DNA from: Elymus sibiricus
Lineage: Eukaryota > Streptophyta > Magnoliopsida > Poales > Poaceae
DNA: 64,000 nucleotides
Assembly: GCA_039707655.1 (NCBI GenBank)
Contig: CM077664.1
Location: 195,852,195 to 195,916,194 of the forward strand
Direction: 5' to 3'
In this document: in pieces, positions 10,791-22,976 of the stretch
Layout of the letters: each line of letters begins with the position of its first letter
How positions within the stretch are numbered: position 1 is the stretch's first letter
Notes under the pieces: generated by a model
Seen by the model: the letters and a program-made list of their open reading frames with translations, nothing else
What the model was told of the DNA's origin: nothing
Database searches by the model: none
Translations under genes and position numbers: made by a program

Positions 10791-12902
10791 TCAAGAACTC
10801 TCTAGTTCTTCTTTTTTTGGACCCACATCAACTTGATGGGAATCCTTGGAGTTGTAGTAGCACTTGTATGAAGTCTTGGGAACCCACTTGACCATGGCTT
10901 GAGGAGCTTCTTCAAATGAATCAATCTCTTCTTGAAGCTTGTCCTTGCCTTTTAGCTTGTGGTCTTGTGGTGGAAGATCTTCTTGAGCTTGTGTTCCCTT
11001 GAAGGAAGTAGGATCATACTTCTCTTGTTGAGGAACAAACTTCGTCTTGGGGTATTGATCTTCTTCCCACTCAACTCCATTGGCATTGAACTTTCGTTCA
11101 AAACCAACACCTTGGTTCTTCCGGTGCCTTCCTTGCTTGCGTACAATTTCCTCAAATTGCTTACTTCCGGCAAGACTCTTGTAGACACCTTTTTCTATAA
11201 TTCCTTTCAATAGCATATTTTCTTGCTCAAGTGTAACTTGGCTAAGAGAATCAATAGTAGAATCAATAGAACTACTAGAAGCAACAACATTGGATTTAGC
11301 ATTGTTATTGTTACTACTAGAGGTAGAACCCTTTTTACCCTTGTTGCTAGTTTGCTTAGGTTTAACTTGTGGCATAAAGGTAGACAAGAGTAAACGCTTG
11401 GCAAGATATGAAGAACTCTTCTTTCAAAGATCGTCATTGATAGCTTTAAGAAACTCATGCTCTTGCTCTAAATTTAGCTTCTCGAAGCGTAGCTTCTCAT
11501 GAGTTCTTAGAAGTTATCTATGATCCTCTTGAGTTGTTTCATGAGCTAACTTAAGAGAATTTAGTTCTTTAGTTACACGCTCAATCTCCTTCATAGCATT
11601 GTCACTCGTTTCCTCTTGACTATCATGATTACTAGCATTTTCATTATAGCTCACATCACTTGCCCTATCAACAAGTAAATCATCATCACCAAGCAAATCA
11701 TCTTCATCACTATTGAAGTCAAGATACTTGGGGTGTGATACCTTGGGGCCTTTTGCCATGAAGCATCTTCCAATTCCTTCATTTGGTGAGTCAAATAGAT
11801 CATAGGAGTTGGATGACACAAGAGCAAGTCCGGCAACACCTTCATCTTGACTATAGTCGGAGTTGGAGTGATAACTTCTCTCGGAGTGGTTGTCGGAGTC
11901 AGAGCCAGAAACCCATTCACCAACATGAGCTTGATGTCTTCTTCTTGTGTAGCTCCTTGATGACTTGTCCTTCCTCTCTGAATCCTTGCTTCTTCGAGAG
12001 TGTCTTCGTTCATAACGATCATCTCTACTCCTTCTCTCCTTATGAGGTGATTCATCTCTTCTATGTCTTCCTCTTGGTGATTCGTCTCTTTTCTTGTAGG
12101 GAGCCGTACACTCATTGGAATAGTGTCCGGGCTTTCCAGAATTGTAGCAATTACGGTCACGACTTGATGATCTTCTCTCATAGTGTCTTGAGCTAGAGCT
12201 TCTTTCTTTCCCTTTGTTCTTGTAGAACTTGTTGAACCTTTTCACCATTAGACTTATCTCTTCATTGGATACTACCTTGTCACTTGGAGTTGTTGGAGCA
12301 TCGGTTGAGGCTTTGTAAGCACCACTTGATTTGTTGTGTAGCTCCTCTTTGTCCTTGAGTGACATTTCATGAGCAACAATCCTTCCAATGACTTCCGTGG
12401 GCTTGAGATCTTTGTAATTTGGCATCATTTGGATCAATGTGCAGACGGTATCATATTTTCCATCCAAAGCTCTAAGTATCTTCTTGATGATGAATTTGTC
12501 AGTCATCTCTTCACTTCCTAAGCCAGCAATCTCATTTGTGATGAGAGCAAGCCTAGAGTACATCTCAGCGACTCCTTCACCATCCTTCATCTTGAACTTG
12601 TCAAGTTGACTTTGAAGCACATCCAACTTAGATTCCTTGACGGACTCGGTACCCTCGTGCATATCAACCAAAGTATCCCAAATTTCCTTTGCATTCTCGA
12701 GGCGGCTGATTTTGTTGAATTCTTCGAGACATAAACCGTTGAATAGAACGTCACAAGCTTGAGCATTGTATTGCAACATCTTCAATTCTTCCGGGGTTGC
12801 TTCACGGTCCGGTTCCTTGCCATCCTCAGAGAAGTCACCTTGCAAGCCAACACGAACAATAGCCCAAACGGCAGGGTTATGACCAAGAATATGCATTTTC
12901 AT
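10791..12902 (-). pseudogene. gag: Copia gag (SIRE/Maximus-like) of element X
   Basis: The capsid/nucleocapsid gene, which would package element RNA. The frame runs 12902-10791 with in-frame stops at 11514-11516 and one near 11420. Upstream, the same frame continues to a stop near 12987, so the native start is probably lost. It contains a copia-type gag core (ILGHNPAVWAIV, then LFNGLCLEEFNKI..., DKFKMKDGEGVAEMYSRL), an Arg/Ser/Asp-rich nucleocapsid, an acidic segment, and a C-terminal part (11387-10791) rich in Ser/Asn and Lys. The zinc knuckle reads CYNSGKPGHYSNEC: the second metal-binding Cys is Ser. Long gag proteins of this layout are typical of the SIRE/Maximus lineage. Confidence 0.8.
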
Positions 12903-13051
12903 CTTATGTTTCCAACTAGCAAAGTTTGTAACATCAAAATATGGACCTCTACGGTGATAGTTACCCTCACTAGACGCCAGACTCTCCTAGGTGGTGAAAC
13001 CAAGGCTATGATCACCAAAGCAATTTAAATTAAAGGCTTACGGAGACCAAA

Positions 13052-13063
13052 GCTCTGATACCA
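13052..13063 (-). other. Primer-binding site of element X
   Basis: Minus strand reads TGGTATCAGAGC, complementary to the 3' end of initiator methionine tRNA, two bases from the 5' LTR at 13066. Confidence 0.9.
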
Positions 13064-13065
13064 CT

Positions 13066-14641
13066 TGTAGGATCGAAAGTATGTCTAGAGGGGGGTGATT
13101 AGACTACTTGACCAAATAAAACCTAACCTTTTCCCAATTTTAGTTGTAGGCAGATTTTAGCAATAATACAAGTCAAGCATCACCCTACACATGCAATTCT
13201 AAGAGTATAGCAGCGGAAAGTAAGCAATTGCATATGTATGTAAAGAAGGGGATCAGAGATTTCAAATGCAATGAAGACACGGTGGTTTTTGGCGTGGTTC
13301 CGATAGGTGGTGCTATCGTACGTCCACGTTGATGGAGACTTCAACCCACGAAGGGTAACGGCTGCGCGAGTCCACGAAGGGCTGCACCCACGAAGGGTCC
13401 ACGAAGAAGCAACCTTGTCTATTCCACCATGGCTTACGTCCACAAAGGACTAGCCTCACTCGGGGTAGATCTTCATGAAGTAGGCGATCTCCTTGCCCTT
13501 ACAAACTCTTGGTTCAACTCCACATCATGTCGGAGGCTCCCAAGTGACACCTAACCAATCTAGGAGACACCACTCTCCAAAAGGTAATAGACGGTGTGTT
13601 GTTGATGAACTCCTTGCTCTTGTGCTTCAAATGATAGTCTTCCCAGCACTCAAACAACTCCTCACAGATTTAGCTATGGTGGAAGAAGGATTTGAGTGGA
13701 AAGCAACTTGGGAAAGGCTAGAGATCAAGGTTCAAATGGTAGGAATGGAATATCTTGATCTCAACACATGAGTAGGTGGTTCTCTCTCAGAAAATGTATG
13801 GTGGAAGTGTAGGCACGTTCTGATGGCTCTCCTTACTAAGAAGGATGTGGTGGAGGGGTATATATAGCCTCCACACAAAATCCAACCATTACACACTTTT
13901 GACCCAACTCAGTGGCACCGAAACAATGATCTCGGTAGCACCAAACTGTGCAAAAGATATGAACTTTAGGAATCTCGGTGGGACCGATAGGAACAACTCG
14001 GATGGACCGAAGTGCAATGGCTAGGGCAATCCTCGTCTCGGTGGCACCGATTGCATTAACTAGGTAGGACCGAAGTGAAGCAATAAGGCAACAGAGAGTT
14101 GGCAAGTCATCTCGGTGAGACCGATTTGCAAAACTTGGTGAGACCGAAGTGAGTGCAAATGATTACAGAGAGTTGGCAATGCCATCTCGGTGGGACCGAG
14201 ATCCATTTCGGTGGATCCGATTTGTTAGGGTTTTGGCAGTGGCTAAGTCCAGATGAACTCGGTGGGGCCGGATAGAGAAATTCGATGGGGCCGAGTTGGA
14301 ATGTAGGTTTTGGACATATTTGGGATTGAGAGAGTGGTTGAGGGTTTAGGAGTACTGTCACTAAGCACTTGAGCAAAAAGATCATTAAGCAACACCTCAT
14401 CCCCTTTTAATAGTATTGGCTTTCCTATGGACTCAATGTGATCTTGGATCACTAAACCAAAAATGTAGGGTCTTGATCTTTAGCCAATCCTTGTCCTTAG
14501 CATTTTGAGGGGTCCACATCTCTAGCCATGCCATGCCAATCATTGAACATCCTGAAATCTTTAACTTGAATGGACATTAGTTCAATGAGATATATGTTGT
14601 TATGAATTACCAAAACCACCAAGGGAGCAAATGTGCTTTCA
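13066..14641 (-). repeat. 5' LTR of element X
   Basis: 1576 bases, matching 4878-6454 with about 30 visible substitutions and a 3-base indel. It carries the same palindromic motif series (about 13905-14300) and TATA-like box. It is followed by the TSD GCATC (14642-14646). Confidence 0.9.
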
Positions 14642-14646
14642 GCATC

Positions 14647-15732
14647 ACGTCCATGACAAGTAGACCAACTCCTGCCTGCATCTACTACTATTACTCCACC
14701 AATCGACCGCTATCCAGCATGTATCTATGGTATTAAGGTTATAACAAACAAAGTAACACTTTAAGCAAGGTGACATGATGTAGACAGAATAAACTCAAGC
14801 AATATGAATAAACCCCGTCATTTTACCCATAATGGCAACAATACAAATGCATGCCTCACTACCCCTACTGTCACTGGGTGAGGACACCGCAAGATTGAAC
14901 CCATTACAAAGCACCTTTCCCGCTGAAGATAAATCAATCTAGTTGGCCAAACCAAACGGATAGATCGGAGAGAAATACAAAGCTATAACAATAATGCATA
15001 ATAAAGTTTAGAAAAGACTCATTTACTTTCAATGAATAATCTGATCATAAACCCACAATTCATCGGATCCCAACAAACGCACCACAAAAAAGAAGATTAC
15101 ATCGGATAGAACTCCATGGAGATCATCCAGAAGTTTGTATTGAAGATCAAAGATAGAGAAGAAGCCATCTAGCTACTAGCTATGGACCCGTAGGTCTGTG
15201 GTAAACTACTCACACATCATCGGAAGGGCAGCAAGGTTGTTGTAGAAGCCCTCCGTGATCGATTCCCCCTCCGGCAGATCGCCGGAAAAGGCCTCCAGAA
15301 AGGATCGCGGAAGAACAGAAGCTTGCGGGGGCGGAAAAGTTATTTCGGGTGGCTCTATGTTGGTTTTGGGATTTATGGGAGTTTATAGATGTTGAATTAC
15401 GTCAAACGGAGCTGCGTGGGACACATGAGCTTAGGTAGCACCCCCTAGGGGCGCGCCAGGTGAGCTCGTGGCTCTTCCGTAGGGCTTTTGGCCTCCTCCT
15501 GAACCTTCTAGGGTCCCTTCTGGTCCAGAAAAAATCATCGTAAAGTTTTATTACGTTTGGACGTCGTTTGGTACTGATTTCCTAAAAACCAAAAACAGGC
15601 AAAAAACAGCAACTAGCACTGGGCACTGAGTTAATAGATTAGTTCCCAAAAATAATATAAAATTGCATATAAAGCATATAAAGTATCCAAGATTGATAAT
15701 ATAATAGCATGAAACAATCAAAAATTATAGAT
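14647..15732 (-). repeat. 5' LTR of element A, outer part (end truncated)
   Basis: Resumes the LTR interrupted at 4877 and follows the family consensus to ...AAATTATAGAT at 15732. The terminal ACGTTGGAGACGTATCA seen in other copies is absent and unrelated GC-rich DNA follows. Confidence 0.85.
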
Positions 15733-17938
15733 GCATCCCCTGCATCGTTGGAACCCCCTGGAGCACCAAGATCACCGGCAACCGAACGCCACCGCCTCCT
15801 TGCCATCATCTCCGACGAGGTAAGCTCGCGCCCGAGCCTCCCACCATGTCTGTCGTGTTCGTGGTTATCGCGTGCATCCCCTGACCCTACCCATATGTCC
15901 AGACAGGCACCAAATTGTCACACGCATCCACGCCCGAAGCTTCGCCGGCGCACGCGAACTCCGATGTGCCCACAGCCGACGCCTCCGTCCACCCCGGCGT
16001 CACCCAAGGCCAGCACCGCCTTCACCGTCGCCTGCTGATCCTAGTTGTGACCTCCATCGTCGCTGACAACCACCGGAACCCCGATACCGACAAGCCCGAG
16101 CCACAGCGCCACCGTGTTCGCATTTTCCAGCAGAACTCCAACGACCTAGCGCCCCCCCCCCCCCCTCGATGAGCATCTAATTGCAGTCGTCCGTTTAGAT
16201 CCAACGCACCACAACACACACATTTATCTGAATAGGTATAGACCAACAGGAAACAACCACGTGTCCAACCTTATCCAAAACATTATTTGAAACATTTTTA
16301 TTGATTTAGATAATTGGTACTTTTACAAAAAAAAGCCCTTGAATATTCAAACACTTATACTTTTTATCTGTAAATCCAAACTTAGTGAAACTTTTTGCAA
16401 AATAATCCTAAAAAAATAACCTTTCTATAGAATTTATAAAATCACAAATTTTAAAATTCAAATTCAAACAGAATCAATTCAAATTCAAGTATGACCTAAA
16501 AAGCAATTTATAAATCCAATTGAAATAATTCTAAGATAGTTTCAACTTAGCTCACTGTAAATCAAATTTAAATAATTTAAAATTCAATTTTAAATAAAGT
16601 TCAGCAAAAGCTTAAATTCTAATGAAATTCAAACCTATTTATATCGTAACCTTATAGAAAAGGGTATAAATGGAATAATTCCTTTTGCAACATATTTCAG
16701 TAACTCAAATAAACGGTAGTAAATATTTCTGGATTTATATTTGACTTTAAGAAATTTAAACACAATTTGAATTCAGTGCAAGCTTAAATGAGATTTAAGA
16801 ATAAACTGATATTTAGTGAATAACTTTGGATTTAAAATTTACTTTAGTTCAAACGGAATAAGGCTTAAAGATTTTGGATTTATATTTGACTCTAGGGAAT
16901 TCAATTATTATGTGAATTCAATTCAAATTTAAATTTGGTATAACCATAAAACTATAAACTCAAATTAAATGAAACATTTTGCATTACAACTAAGCAACCC
17001 AAATCAAACAGTAGTAAATGATTATGGAGTTATACTTGACTTTAGGAAATCAAACTTAATTTGAATTTGGTTAAACCTAAAGGAAATCTAGAAGTCATTT
17101 AATTAATTCAAACTAAATGACATCTTTTAGCAAATGAAATCAAGAAACAACCTTAGTCAAATATGAAATATTTTGGAACTTGAACCTAGCTTTAATATTT
17201 CAAGACTTAATTTTAATTTGAAGTTCAAATCTAAATTCAAACTTAATTTGAATTCAAATTCAAATATTATTTTGAACCCAATTTGAAACCAAATCTTATC
17301 TCAAACTCAATTTAATTTGAATTCAAATAAGATGAACCCTAATTCAAATTCAAGTTGAATTGTAATTCCGATCATGTTATCAACTTAGATGAACTTATTC
17401 AACTTAGTTGAACCAAATTCAAATATGAAGTTCAAGATGTTCAAACCAATTCAGACTTAAATATGAAATCAACCTAAGTCAAGATCAATTATGAAACTTA
17501 AATGAAACCTAGCCAAGGCTAGTGTGTATTCAAGCCCATGAAAGGTCAACAAGTTTGAATTATCATTCAAACTGAAACATGAACTTGGTTATCCATTGTT
17601 CATAGACCTGGACTCCAGTTGCAAGATTCTTTAGATTGAATCTGGCAATACACAACCTTGCATCACATACATCTTACGTGATGAGCCCTTTTACAATTGA
17701 AACTTGCATGTGAACCCTTATGTCACAAGTATTCCAAGTGACAACTAATAAGTTGTTTCCCAAACTCTTTATGAGTTGACACTTGACACATGATCTTACA
17801 GCACAGTCTACACTGACACCATGCGCTAAACTATTATTTGTTAGATTGCTTTGTATGGTCATTTACGAGCAATCTTTACCTATGATAGATTGTTCGGAGA
17901 GCGAAGAGTAGCTTCCTCAAGATTGTGTGTGTGGAGAA
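15733..17938. other. Unclassified repeat-like DNA: GC-rich block then AT-rich TTCAAATT-rich block
   Basis: 15733-16170 is GC-rich, has several short ORFs with no recognisable domain, and ends in a run of about 14 C (16152-16165). 16280-17500 is AT-rich and full of AATTCAAATT-type words. Composition switches of this kind occur in long LTRs of some Triticeae gypsy elements, but I cannot name a family. The segment continues after element B at 49721, as shown by B's TSD. Confidence 0.5.
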
Positions 17939-19479
17939 TGATACGTCTCCAACGTATCTATAATTTTTTATTGTTTCATGCTATTATATTATCAATCTTG
18001 GATGCTTTATATGCATTTTTATGCTATTTTATATCATTTTTTGGGACTAACCTATTAACCCAGTGCCTAGTGCCAGTTCCTGTTTTTTGCTTGTTTCTGG
18101 CTTTTCAGAAAATCAATATCAAATGAAGTCCAAACGGAATAAATCTTTAAAATGATTTTTCTGGACCAGAAGGGACCCTAGAAGGTTCGGGAAGTAGCCA
18201 TAAGAGATACGAGAGAACCACGAGCTCACAGGGCGCGCCTCCTGAGCACGTGGGCCCCACGCAGCTCCGTTTGACCTAATTCCACCTCTATAAATTCCCA
18301 AATATTCCCAAACCAACAGAGAGCCACCCGAAATAACTTTTCCGCCGCCGCAAGCTTCTGTTCTTTCGCAATACCATCTGGAGGCCTTTTCTGGTGATCT
18401 GCCGGAGGGGGAATCGATCACGGAGGGCTTCTACATCAACCTTGCCGCCCTTCCGATGATGTGTGAGTAGTTTAGCATAGACCTACGGGTCCATAGCTAG
18501 TAGCTAGATGGCTTCTTCTCTCTCTTTGATCTTCAATACAATGTTCTCCTCGATCTTCTTGGAGTTCTATCCGATGTAATCTTCTTTTGCGGTGTGTTTG
18601 TTGGGATCCGTTGAATTGTGGGTTTATGATCAAATTATTCATTGAAAGTAACTGAGTCTTTTCTGAACTTTATTATGCATGATTATTGTAGCTTTGTATT
18701 TCTTTCTGATCTATCCGTTTGGTTTGACCAACTATATTGCTTTATCTTCAATGGAAGAGGTGCTTTGTAGTGGGTTCAATCTTGCGGTGTACTCACCAAG
18801 TGATAGAAGGGGACAAGGCACGTATTGTATTGTTGCTTCTAAGGATAAAACGATGGGGTTTATTCATATTGATTGAGTTTACTTTGTCTACATCATGTCA
18901 TCTTTCTTAAGGTGTTACTCTGTTTGTCATGAACTTAATACCATAGATGCATCCTGTATAGGGGTCCATTGGTGGAGTAATAGTAGTAGATGCAGGTAGG
19001 AGTCGGTCTACTTGTCACGGACGTGATGCCTATATATGTGATCATTGCCATGAATACGTCATAACTATGCGCTTTTCTATCAATTGCCCAACAGTAATTT
19101 GTTTACCCACCGTATTCTATGTGTTCGAGAGAGAAGCCTCTAGTGAAAACTATGGCCCCGGGGTCTACCTTAATCATATTATAAAAACCAAAAATACTTT
19201 GCTGCAATTTATTTACTTTTATTTTGTTTTGCAACTTATATATCTACCTATACAAGATTTGATCCTTGCAATTAACGAGTTCAAGGGGATTGACAACCCT
19301 CTTGCCCGCGTTGGGTTCAAGTATTTGCTTTTGTGTGTGCAGGTGCTGTTCACTAGGGTTTGCGTGATTCTCCTTTTGGTTCAATAAACCTTACTTCTCA
19401 CTGAGGGAAATTCTTATCTCTACTATACTGCTTCGCCTTTCCTCTTTGGGGAAAATCCCAACGCAGCTCACAAGTAGCA
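17939..19479 (+). repeat. 5' LTR of element B
   Basis: 1541 bases, TGATACGTCTCC...AAGTAGCA. A TATA-like CTATAAATTCCC lies near 18286-18297. It differs from the B 3' LTR by several per cent and a roughly 21-base length difference, so B is older than X, T and Angela. Confidence 0.9.
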
Positions 19480-19490
19480 GAAAGAATTTC

Positions 19491-19508
19491 TGGCGCCGTT
19501 GCAGGGGA
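19491..19508 (+). other. Primer-binding site of element B
   Basis: TGGCGCCGTTGCAGGGGA, 11 bases after the LTR end, matching the sites of elements A and D. Confidence 0.85.
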
Positions 19509-19673
19509 GACATCATCAAATCACTACAAGTACCTTCAGACAAACTATCATCTACTTGCTCCACTTTTTATTTGCCTCTCTTTTTCATCTCCCTCCACTT
19601 CTCTAAAAAACATAGAAATATTTTATTTTGCTAGCAATAATTATGTGACTCAAGAAAAGAAAAATAAAGACAT

Positions 19674-20396
19674 ATGGATCCTCATCCACTTGCTAATCTT
19701 TTCAAACTTCCTGCTTGTTGTAAACCAATAGCTAATAATGAAGAAGTGATAAAAGAAAATGCTATTGGGATACATTTATTGAATGAAAAGCATGATTGCA
19801 AGTGTCTTAGTATAAATTCTATGAATGTCAATTGTGCTAATGATTATGATTGTGGTGATGATGTTTCTTTTGATCTTGAAAGTTTATTTAAGTATCACAA
19901 TGAATCTACTATTGATAATGAGATTTGCAATAGTATTAAAAGTTAGTTTGGAAGAGAGTCAACATTAGGTAAAAAGAATCCCACATATTCGGAGAGTGTT
20001 CAATCTTATGAAATTTTTGATAAAAGTGGGTTTGGAGAGGTCATGACTTTAGTTAATATTAATCCCACTATCTTGAAAGATTATAAAAAAATTATGCATG
20101 TGGATCATAAAGAGAATATTGTTTATGATAGCTATATTGTTGAATTTGAATATAATCCTACATGTAATTATTATGAGAGAGGCAAATATGGTTATAGGAA
20201 TTTCCATGTTACTAAATTACCTCTCTTTAAATTGTTAATGCTTCATTCTTCCTATTTGCATATGCTAGATATTGCTTGTTTTGATAATTTGTTTTCCTAT
20301 AAAATGCCAATGCATAGGAAGTATGTTAGACTTAAAAGTGTTTGTCACATGTTTTATGATGCTATCTTTGTGCTTCAATTCTTGTCTTTGATGTGA
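19674..20396 (+). pseudogene. Copy of the uncharacterised 243-aa ORF, one in-frame stop
   Basis: Starts MDPHPLANLF and stays in one frame to a stop at 20394-20396, interrupted only by TAG at 19944-19946. It aligns along its whole length with the intact copy at 3504-4235. The similarity is strongest in the N-terminal 35 residues and the C-terminal 70 (MHRKYVRLK, FDNLFSYKMP). The second internal KSGFGE..TL repeat lies at 20030-20090. The first is present but weakened around the stop. Function unknown; see the copy in element A. Confidence 0.6.
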
Positions 20397-20868
20397 GCAT
20401 CATTTAAATATCAAAGCCTATCTTAATGGCTATAAAGGAAGAGCGTGTTGGGAGACAACCCAATAGTTATCTTAAATTTTTGCTTTCTATTTCTGTTTTG
20501 TGTGATGACATAATTTTTGCTACTGTAATGATTGTGTATTTATCTTTTAATTAGTGTTTGTGCCAAGTAATGCCTTTGGATGATTTGGATGATAGTATAA
20601 TTGATGTTGTTTGAAAAACAAAAAGTTTTGCGTCCAGTAGTTGATTTTTACTTTATAACTGGAACGTCAGAAAAATATGAAATTTTTACCCAGTATTGGA
20701 ATACAATTTTTTTACGTTGTCCTACTTTTCCAAAAAAAATTGGAGTTATATAAGTATGTATAAATATTCTATCATTGCGTACTGTTCTGTTTTAGACAGA
20801 TTCTGTTTTTATTGCATAGTGCGTTTGTTTTCATGAAACTATGGATTATATCGGGGGGGGGGGGGTAT
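20397..20868 (+). other. Internal region of element B up to the C insertion
   Basis: Non-coding sequence colinear (inverted) with 3060-3500 of element A. It ends in a run of 13 G (20853-20865) directly before the LTR of element C. Confidence 0.7.
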
Positions 20869-22404
20869 TGCTACTTGTAGATTGCGTTGGAATTTCCCCG
20901 AAGAGGAGAGGATGATGCAGTATAGTAGAGATAAGTATTTCCCTCAGTTAAGAACCAAGGTTATCAATCCAGTAGGAGAACCAAGCAAAATTCCGTTAAG
21001 CGCACCTGCACACACAAGAGCAAACACTTGCACCCAACGCAAATAAGAGGGTTGTCAATCCTCTTAGCGGTTATTTGCAAGGATTAAATCTTATAGAGAT
21101 AAATAGATAAACTAAAATACTAAATAAAATAAAAGTAAATAAATTGCAGCAAGGTATTTTTGAGTTTTTAGTATATGATAAAGTAGACCCGGGGGCCATA
21201 GTTTTCACTAGAGGCTTCTCTCTCGAACACATAGCATACGGTGGGTAAACAAATTACTGTTGGGCAATTGATAGAAAAGCAAATAATTATGATGGATTCA
21301 TGGCAATGATCATGTATATAGGCATCACGTCCGAGACAAGTAGACCGACTCCTGCCTGCATCTACTACTATTACTCCACCCATCAACCGCTATCCAGCAA
21401 GCATCTAGGGTATTAAGTTAATAAAAACAGAGTAACGCCTTAAGCAAGATGACATGATGTAGACAAAGTGAACTAAAGCAATATGATTAAACCCCATCTT
21501 TTTATCCTTAATGGCAAGAATACAAATACGTGTCATGTCCCTTTTTGTCACTGGGATTGAGCACCGCAAGATTGAACCCATCACAAAGCACCTCCCCCAT
21601 TGCAAGACAAATCAATCTAGTAGGCCAAATCAAATCGATAGATCGGAGAGAAATACAAAGCCATAATAATCATGCATAAAAGAGTTCAGAGAAGACTCAA
21701 ATATTTTCCATGAATAATCTGATCATAAACTCGCAATTCATCGGATCCCAACAAACACACCGCAAAAGAAGATTACATCGGATAGAACTCCAAGAACATT
21801 GAGGAGAACATGGTATTGAAGATCAAAGAGAGAGAAGAAGCCATCTAGCTACTCGCTATGGACCCGTAGGTATGTGGTAAACTACTCACACATCATCGGA
21901 AGGGCAGCAAGGTTGATGAAGAAGCCCTCCGTGATCGATTCACCCTCCGGCAGAGTACCGGAAAAGGCCTCAAGATGGGATCGCGGAAGAACGGAGGCTT
22001 GTGGCGGCGGAAAGGTTTTCTCTTCTGTCTCTTTGGTATATTGGGAATATTTTAGAATTTATAGCACTGGAATTAGGCCAGGAGGAGCAATGAGGGGCCC
22101 ACAAGCCTAGGGGCACGCCCTCCAGGCTTGCCGCCTCCTCGTGGCTCTTCTGGTCTTCTCCCAAAGCTTCGTGGGTCTCTTCTGGTCCAGAAAAGATTAA
22201 TCCAAAGTTTTTTTCTCATTTGGACTCTTTTTGATAATGATTCTTTGAAAAGGCAAAAACAAGCAGAAAATAGCAACTGGAACTGGGCACTTGGTTAATA
22301 GGTTAGTCCCAAAAAATGATATATAATGGCTTATAAAACATCCAAAATTGATACTATAATAGCATGGAACAATCAAAAATTATAGATACGTTGGGGACGT
22401 ATCA
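20869..22404 (-). repeat. 3' LTR of element C (Athila-like, minus)
   Basis: Complete 1536-base LTR (TGCTACTTGTAG...GACGTATCA), inserted in element B in opposite orientation. The polypurine tract AGCATCCCCAAGCTTA follows at 22405-22420. The matching 5' LTR is missing, so C is a truncated element. Confidence 0.9.
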
Positions 22405-22976
22405 AGCATCCCCAAGCTTAATTCCTGCTCGTCCTCGAGTAGGTAAATGATAAAAACAGAATTAATGCTACCTAACATGTTTCATCATGTAATCTTTCTC
22501 TTACGGTATGAATAATAAGATCCGAATGATTCAAAGAAATAGTCTATAGTTTGACATAAAGACATCAATACTCTGGCATACTAATAAACAATCATGTCTT
22601 TCAAAATAAAAATGCTAAAGAAAGTTATCCCTACAAAATCATACAATCCTGTCATGCTCCATCTTCTTAACACAAAATATTTATCATGAACAACCCCGGT
22701 TTTAGCCAAGCAATTGGTTCATAATTTTTAACGCGCTTCAGCTTTTTCAACTCCCACGCAATACATGAGCGCAAGCCATGGATATAGCACTATGGGTGGA
22801 ATAGAGTGTGGTGATAGAGATCAATAAGGGGAAGTCAAAAATAAGAAGATAGTCTCACATCGACGAGGCTAATCAATGGGCTATGGAGATGCCCATCAAT
22901 TGATGTCAATGCGAGGAGTAGGGATTGCCATGCAACGGATGCACTAAGAGCTATAAGTGTATGAAAGCTCAACATG
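22405..22976 (-). other. Element C 3' internal region (first copy of a ~590-base direct repeat)
   Basis: Non-coding 3' internal sequence like 706-1265 of element A. It ends at AAGCTCAACATGAA, where H sequence starts. The stretch 22398-22976 recurs at 37614-38206 with about 19 substitutions and a 13-base indel (about 3%). Confidence 0.8.

Larger units (their letters stand above)
4878..14641 (-). mobile_element. Element X: non-autonomous SIRE/Maximus-like copia retrotransposon without pol
   Basis: A complete 9.76 kb element with LTRs 4878-6454 and 13066-14641 (TGTAGG...TTTCA) and the 5-base TSD GCATC at 4873-4877 and 14642-14646. The primer-binding site matches initiator Met-tRNA. In element order it holds the 5' LTR, gag relic, a motif-rich spacer, a second large ORF, a polypurine tract and the 3' LTR. 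No protease, integrase or reverse transcriptase is found. Gag resembles the long gag of the SIRE/Maximus lineage. I counted about 30 substitutions between the LTRs by eye (about 2%), or roughly 0.8 million years at the commonly used 1.3e-8 grass LTR rate. Confidence 0.88.
1..15732 (-). mobile_element. Element A: Athila-lineage (Sabrina/WHAM-like) non-autonomous gypsy retrotransposon, split by X
   Basis: A minus-strand LTR element. Its 3' LTR (1-705) is cut by the window start. A polypurine tract, about 2.8 kb of non-coding 3' region, one ORF and a TGGCGCC-type primer-binding site follow. The 5' LTR (4430-4877 and 14647-15732) is split by copia element X. There is no gag, reverse transcriptase or integrase, so movement would need proteins from a related element. 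The family name is from memory of Triticeae repeats and is approximate. The Athila lineage is inferred from the gag of sister element D. The last 17 or so bases of the outer LTR end are missing, so no TSD can be checked. Confidence 0.85.

Noticed and set aside
15709..16246. Short Pro/Arg/His-rich ORFs in the GC-rich block
   Set aside because: Overlapping in several frames, no domain, first one starts inside LTR sequence.
20853..20865. G13 run as a quadruplex or regulatory element
   Set aside because: Homopolymer at an insertion junction, equally likely slippage or assembly noise; not seen in related copies.
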